Origin: Branchiostoma floridae
Lineage: Eukaryota > Chordata > Leptocardii > Amphioxiformes > Branchiostomatidae
DNA: 64,000 nt
Assembly (NCBI RefSeq): GCF_000003815.2
Contig: NC_049995.1
Location: 7,129,576-7,193,575 of the forward strand
Reading direction: 5' to 3'
This document shows positions 57,725 through 64,000 of this stretch, piece after piece (the stretch's first letter is position 1; every line of letters starts with the position of its first letter). A program made the translations under genes and the position numbers. A model generated the notes under the pieces. It was given only the letters and a program-made list of their open reading frames with translations, searched no databases and had not been told where the DNA came from.

Positions 57725-58148
57725 AACCTTCCCAGAAATGCTACAGAACCTTCCCAGAAATGCTACAGAACCTTCCCAGAAATGCTACAGAACCTTCCCA
57801 GAAATACTACAGAACCTTCCCAGAAATGCTACAGAACCTTCCCAGAAAGACTACAGAACCTTCCCAGAAATACTGCAGAACCTTCCCAGAAATGCTACAG
57901 AACCTTCCCAGAAATACTACAGAACCTTCCCAGAAAGACCACAGAACCTTCCTAGACATACTACAGAACCTTCCCAGAAATACTACAGAACCTTTCCAGA
58001 AATACTACAGAACCTTCCCAGAAATACTACAGAACCTTCCCAGACATACTACAGAACCTTCCCAGAAATACTACAGAACCTTCCCAGAAAGACTACAGAA
58101 CCTTCCCAGAAATACTACAGAACTTTTCCAGAAATACTACAGAACCTC
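57725..58148 (+). repeat. 22-bp minisatellite in the 3' UTR of lectin unit B, about 19 copies
   Basis: Unit AACCTTCCCAGAAATACTAC plus AG, with A/G or T/C variants. Unit A has only one or two diverged copies at the same place. Because 22 is not a multiple of 3 and the unit has no stop in any register, long ORFs appear in more than one frame; I do not regard these as coding. Confidence 0.9.
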
Positions 58149-58264
58149 TAAAGGTTCACAGTTAGAAACAAAGATTAGAGCAAAAAGTCAGAATTTGCAA
58201 TATATAATCAAGGTCGTTAACTATTATGCAACGGAAGTAGAAAATTCACCCAAAGCATCTTAAT

Positions 58265-61200
58265 CTGGAATTCGACCTTCATGGAGGCGCTGGCAGGTAT
58301 CGACTTTCTGGTATCTTTGACCTACACCCGTTGACGTCACACATCCCGAAGATCAATGCGCACCAAAGAATCCAGTTGGTCAAATGTGTGATGAAGGCCG
58401 GAGGACAGGATCGAAAGCTTTGTGAGTCATTTCCTTGTGCGCATGCGTTTGTGTCATACTAACACATGTGAATTAAGATTCTTTGTGTGCTTTTGAAATG
58501 CTCCATCAATTACTTATAATTGTAAAATCTGAATTTGTCAAACTATTCACCTGCCATGGCCGTTTCTTTTTACATCAGTTATTTAAAAAAAAATTGAGAA
58601 ATGTGTGATAGGGAATTTGTAAACAATGTTGCACGTATTAGCCGTCACAAGGCAATAAGTGCAACGATATTAGCACTGAGTTTTCTGCATAGTGTCAGTG
58701 CGAATTGAACAAAAACAGTAAAAGGTTTTTAGACGTCCTGCATGCAGAATTAAGGCAGTCCTATTCTTGTGGGATTTGTAGAAATTAATGAAATCCAAAA
58801 GGATTCGATACGACTTGAATTTAAATGATTAGTAAAAGTGTTCGCCCACAGAAAGTAAAAAAAAATTAAAAATCTACTGTCAACTGTTAGCATGCTGAAC
58901 TTAGAAATAGACTGTATGTTGAAAATGTATCTACAAGATCAGCAACGTGTCTTTTAGGGTGTTTAAAGATTATGAATTAGGATGATGGACTCTGCTTATG
59001 CTTATGCTTATTATAGGCTTTAAAACTTGCTTATATTTTTTTGCTGTTGTTAAAACGTGAAAAAACTTTCATCTGTTAAGCATGACTGTATCGGAGCTAC
59101 ACAAAATTGTATTTAGCATCCCTATTGCATGTTTGCAATAATGAAAGTACATAGAAACTACCTTTGTTACTCTGACAACAGTGATTATTCGATTCGGATT
59201 ATTTATTCTTTGGTAATAGTTTTCCGAATGACTAAATAGAATGACTTAGAAAATGAAAGGTTTAGCCGAATATTGAGTGCAAACGCACAACTACAGGGTC
59301 CACAGAATCCTTTAGCAAATTGTTGTCTTTTCTTATTTTCCTCCTTTTTCAGCCATTCCTTTTAGCAGATCACTGAATCAGGTAGATACTTCATATTCTG
59401 AAGTTAGACGTAATTTCTAATCCATGTCAACAACATCAGATTACAAAGCCACTGAGATGTAAATTTTTTATTAGCTTGTAATAAATAACTCATAAAATCA
59501 ATGATACCTTCTTTTCATTGTTCCAATTGTTAGAGTAGTTTTAAAGCTTCTCTACATACCCATTGCTTCATTGGTCTCATGCTGTATTGCATGCAGACTT
59601 CTGCCGATTAACTGCAGAGAAAATTGAACACGGAATAGGCACTAAAGCAGCACCGATTGAAATGTGTACTAGTGGTAGTCACTGGTAAAGAGGGGTTATG
59701 GAATATCAAATATTATTACTGAACACACACCACGACAAACAAAACAATACCTTTTTGAAAAAATCAAGTCAGTTGGAACTGTCCAAAAATTATGACCATG
59801 GCATGCCTTGTTCAAAACATGAGATTAGAAAAAAAGAAGTTCTGCTGCACAGTACCATTGAAAGCCTTCATTTCGCCGACACATATCCACGCACCTTATA
59901 TCATAATCAAGCTGGTGTGTTACGCCGAAGGGCGGTTATACCGGCTATATAGATACAGATGCAGATATTCACATCGTTTCGTGTTATGATATCCGCAAAA
60001 TGACACGCAAGCAAAGATAAAAGAATTCCAAAGCCTTTGACTTTGTACCTATATAAGTTCAGCTTGAATAATCTTTGAGCTGTCTTCAGTACATAACTTA
60101 AAAAACAAACACTGTATTGGGAAACTCTGGACGCCGCCTATTCCATTTTGTGTCACATTTTTACACCTTCAATCAAACTTCCTGTTAGTTTTCACAGCAT
60201 GCTTATGTTTTTTAAATCTTGAATTGCGGAACTGTGGAAACACATGGCTACAAACAAACAAAACAACTTATTGATTTACCGCCACTTTCGCAAAGGTAAT
60301 AAAGTACAAGGTGCGAACTCCCCGTCCTAGTTGGTCCCTCAGAATAATCCCTAACCTGGCACCCCCTTTAGTTAGTAAACATGGTACAGCCCCATCACAC
60401 TTGCCCGCCTTCCTGCCTACCAGGAATACTGTCTCGTACCACACCTCCTTAAAAGGACTCCCGTACGCAAACTTGACCCACGGTCCCAGAAGACAGGCAA
60501 CCCCAGGAGCCTGCCAACACTAACCGGTCGATACCAGCAGTGCCCCCTTTAAATCTGTTGCGGTAATAGATTTATGCAGAGACCGTTGTCGGGATGGCGG
60601 GGCGTGGGTTCATGCAGTGGGCGGCGAATTGCCGCACCGTTCGGTTGGATGTTGGGCTCGCTACCAGCGAGATCATCGTACTTGGGCAGACTCTATGTAC
60701 AGACCTTAGCAGGTGAGTTCCACTGGTAAACACGGCTTCTATATGTTTGTATACCGTCTAATTTGATCGATGACACCACCATTTAGGCGTGTGTGTTTAC
60801 GATCTTGGTACGAACATATCATGCTCCCACAGATAGAGCTTAAGTAGCCTTATTACCTTCGCCAAGAAGAGTAAACTATGTTTTCGGTTGAGACAACATG
60901 TTGTGTCTCTATATGTTTATGTAACGTCAATGAGGGATGTATTACACCACGTTTTAGGCTTGAGAGCAGTGTGTTTTTCTACCATATGGGTACGAACATA
61001 CAGGTGCTAAATTCATCATGCTCTCACAGATTGATGTTTAGTAGCCTTATTTGCATTATAAGTGTGGTAATCTTTGCTGGTACACAGTATCAGGGGATGG
61101 CAAATTCGTGACTCTAGGTCAAGCAGATAGCTGATAATAGCTCTTGTAAAAAAATCAATACACGGAAATTATAGATTGATGGTTTTATTGAAGGAAATAT

Positions 61201-64000
61201 GTATTTGCTGTAGCTGTGGTCGCTTGCAGATGGGGCTATTTTAAAAATATTTTGATTTTTGTAGAACGATTTCATTTCAAGATTTTGTATAATGTTGTTT
61301 TGTAGAAACAGCTGTTTTTTCTCAATGAATGAGTGAACCAACTGCAACATTTCAAAGATCTTACTGGATAAATTTGAATTGTTGATGTCTTTAAAGCACG
61401 CTTAAATCGTACATGAATCTGAAGTATTATTACATTTCCTTAAGAAGACGTTTTGGTTTATCTGAAACCAGGTGTTTCTGTAACAGACAGGAAACGTTAA
61501 CAGTGTGCGTGTGACAACATGTACATGTGTACGTGCAGGTGAACACGAAGTAGTATTTATGTTACCCGTAACGTACATACCATGTTACGCCAGGTGTATG
61601 TCTGTGTGTAGCTATAGACACAATAGCCGACAAGTTGGACAAAGTCAAAGGTTTGATCTAGTTTTGGGCTTAGGACGGGGCGTTCAATTGAGTTAACCAA
61701 TGAATGAAGTCACTGTTTGCATACCTACACCAGCGGCATTGTTGTGTCTACCAACCAAATCCGACAATGAAGGTTACTGCAAGTCAAACGTGTGGATTTA
61801 GTGGGAATGAGGTCATACATCATTATTTGTATTCAGGCCTTAGCCCTCGCTGCATTCACGAAGGCTGCGGCATTGTACTGTTTACGTACCGTATCTGACA
61901 AGGTTAATGAGCACATTCATAGGTCCAAGTACGCATGTGTACCGACAGGAATTCTGGGTTATATGTCAAAGGTGAATGACCCTGACTTGTAAACAGTTCT
62001 TGTCTCGACCATTGTTTATATTTGCATGACAATGTTCAGAGGTGCTTTGTTTATGTCTCGAGGGCCTTTACCCTTAATGACATATTACCAACAATTCCTG
62101 GCACTGCACATGCGAACTTGGAACCATGAATGTGCTTAACACGTTAATATAGGTCATATATAGATGTGTGTATCTGTGAGTATCTGTGTGTTCGGGGGGG
62201 GGGGGCTTTATTTATTCATTTTTTTTCTATTTTGCTTTTGGACAGACGAGGACAATGTGGCACTGCACTCAAGTTTTTGTAACTTAAATAACCATACCAC
62301 ATACACGGTACAGACAGAAGGTAAAGGTAGTCTTTTACCTCCCCGACCGAAGCCAGGTACCCATTTTTACACCTGGGTGAAGTGAGGAAGGCCGTGTAAA
62401 GTGCCTTTCCCAAGGGCACAACGTCGGGGGCACGGTGAGGATCGAACTCAGAACCTATAAATTCCGAGCCGAACGCTCTACCAGTTACACCACGCCCGAC
62501 GCTTTATTTTTCCATTTGGGTACCGTTGACTCCTGACATTTTTATGTATATACACGCCCTAATGCTGTACATGTATTATCGTGACTGCATACCGTAACGT
62601 ATAGGGTAAGCCCTGTAGCTGTATCTATTGTGAGTGTTTATCTGTGTGACTTAGTGGACCATTCAGTTGTGGCTGGCCTCGTGAGTGGAGCCTGATATTG
62701 TGAGTCGTCGTTGTGTGATTAAATTTGCCTTGCAAGACGATTACATTATCCAATGCTGCTCTTACACAGTTGAAGTCATGTACCCCAGAGCAAGACACTA
62801 ATTAAGAAATTCCAGACCGGAAACATAACACTCAAAGATTACAGATATAATTCCTCAGACGTCTGGTTTTGGCTATAACATCAGTGCACTTGTTGGTCTA
62901 AATTTTGGTCACATTTTTCTCTAAGGGACCGGCCAGGATAGACTGCAGGGTTGGTTGGGGACGTTAAAGTGGAAAAAGCACGCTGCGTTGGTTTGAAGGA
63001 ACAAGTTTGCATTCATATTCATCCCGTTACGCTCCAAATGTTGCTTATGGGGAAAAACCAAGAGAGTTATATGAAAAAGGGACATATAAATGGAAAAGCA
63101 CCGGATGAGCACAAAAAAGACTGAAAGAAAAAAATAGAAGTAGTTCAGAAGGATATAAAAGAAGAACTAGTACTCCCCGAGATTGTCCAGTAATAGTCTT
63201 CTAAAAGGTGTCCGTATGCCGACTTCACACTCTTTGGTCTAAGATCTTCTTTGGCAAGTGTGAAGGCCTGAATACACTCAATTGGTTGCAAATTCAGATT
63301 GTGTAAAAGAATTTACAAGACCTTATTCTGCTTGTTTGCATATTGGAAGAAAGGGTCTTTATGACACATGTTGCAATTAATGGAACGCAATTATAGTAAT
63401 CTGTTGGAAAACTCTAGTAGGGTGTTTTCGGGCTGGGTAATGATACTGCTAATTGCATACAATTTAAACAGAATGTATATAATTACGGCTACAGCAAATA
63501 AATTTATGGCACATGGCAACTAGAGAACAGGAATTTATTACCTTCGTCAAGAAGGTAATGTTTTCGGTTGTTCGGTTGTGTTTCGGGTGTCGGACAGTCG
63601 GAGAGAGTATAGCTGTATGAGAAAGAACTTAAATATGAGGATATTATTTTCCAGAACCATTATGATATGTCTTTCCTAAAGGTTAACATCATTTGGCAAA
63701 GGTATAGGGTCGTGAAAGTTTAAAAAGAGTTAAGTTGTTAGCTGTAAAGCGGTTGTTTTATATATAGTTGCTGATGTAGTAGCCAAATTTATAAGTTGGA
63801 GATTTGCCAAATGACCTCAAAGTTATAGTCGAACATGTGTACAAAAAAATTGCCTCCATTAGTTGAATATCATACGTTTTCCCGTATTTCGCAAATCGGT
63901 GGAAAGGTGTGTAATGAAATAACAGCACAATGTTAGAAGCAATCGAACGTTTTCTTTCCTGATCCTATGATGTTGTCATCTCGACAATGGTGACAGAAAA
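58265..64000. other. No supported gene; dispersed repeat ends only
   Basis: Besides the SINE at 62318-62502, TTATTACCTTCGCCAAGAAG near 60850 and TTATTACCTTCGTCAAGAAGG near 63537 look like starts of the dispersed family seen at 19515. ORFs are short and featureless. Confidence 0.6.
62318..62502 (-). mobile_element. tRNA-derived SINE, different family
   Basis: On the minus strand: GGTGTAACTGGTAGAGCG (A box) and GAGTTCGATCCTC (B box), followed by CTTGGGAAAGGCACTTTACA, CTTCCTCACTTCACCCAGGT and GGGTACCTGG. The non-tRNA body resembles conserved SINE bodies seen in marine invertebrates, from memory. Confidence 0.75.

Larger units (their letters stand above)
56735..58208 (+). repeat. Tandem duplication, unit B (lectin head B cassette)
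   Basis: Second unit of the duplication. Compared with unit A, its intron before the terminal exon is about 320 nt shorter, and its 3' UTR has gained the 22-bp minisatellite. Confidence 0.85.

Noticed and set aside
57612..58263. Two long plus-strand ORFs with [20 protein letters not shown] repeats
   Set aside because: They are the 22-bp minisatellite read in two frames; the same peptide appears in both because the unit has no stop in any register. They lie after the lectin stop codon.

Overview
The window looks like draft-assembly genomic DNA from a cephalochordate (amphioxus, Branchiostoma-like). It is intron-rich and gene-sparse, has two 100-base N gaps (25432-25531 and 43985-44084), and is crowded with small DNA transposons, SINEs and (GT)n or purine-rich tracts. 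A deuterostome-type EXTL3 gene and a type II membrane collagen/C-type-lectin gene support that placement. The species itself is inferred, not shown.

Layout. About 1-26 kb has no gene I can support. It holds diverged tandem repeats (1-600, 7.3-9.7 kb, 17.0-17.3 kb, 19.9-20.5 kb), tRNA-derived SINEs, a LINE 3' remnant and several inverted-repeat elements. At 26090-34877 on the minus strand is a complete EXTL3 (exostosin-like glycosyltransferase) gene. Its nine coding exons join in frame to 913 codons plus stop. At 38912-41772 and 47081-48726, both minus strand, are two tandem paralogues of a three-exon gene I do not recognise. Each has a basic, mitochondrial-presequence-like N-terminus and one hydrophobic segment. 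The space between them is filled by an hAT-like element (8-bp target duplication) carrying a second transposon with CGATCTCGCCCCCC-type terminal arrays, plus an inverted partial copy of that second element. At 49663-57611 on the plus strand is a gene for a type II membrane protein with a short cytoplasmic tail, a transmembrane helix, a stem, a collagen-like stalk and a C-type lectin head. The lectin head exon and its short terminal exon are tandemly duplicated with compatible phases, so alternative heads are possible. From 58.3 to 64 kb I see no gene, only dispersed repeats and one SINE.

How the parts relate. EXTL3 acts in the Golgi/ER on heparan sulfate chain initiation. The lectin gene is probably a surface recognition receptor. 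The paralogue pair is of unknown function. No operon-like or functional linkage is evident. The most notable structures are the lectin-head duplication, a 68-bp minisatellite that repeatedly copies an EXTL3 splice acceptor with the start of its exon, and a mariner-like element inserted exactly at a splice donor.
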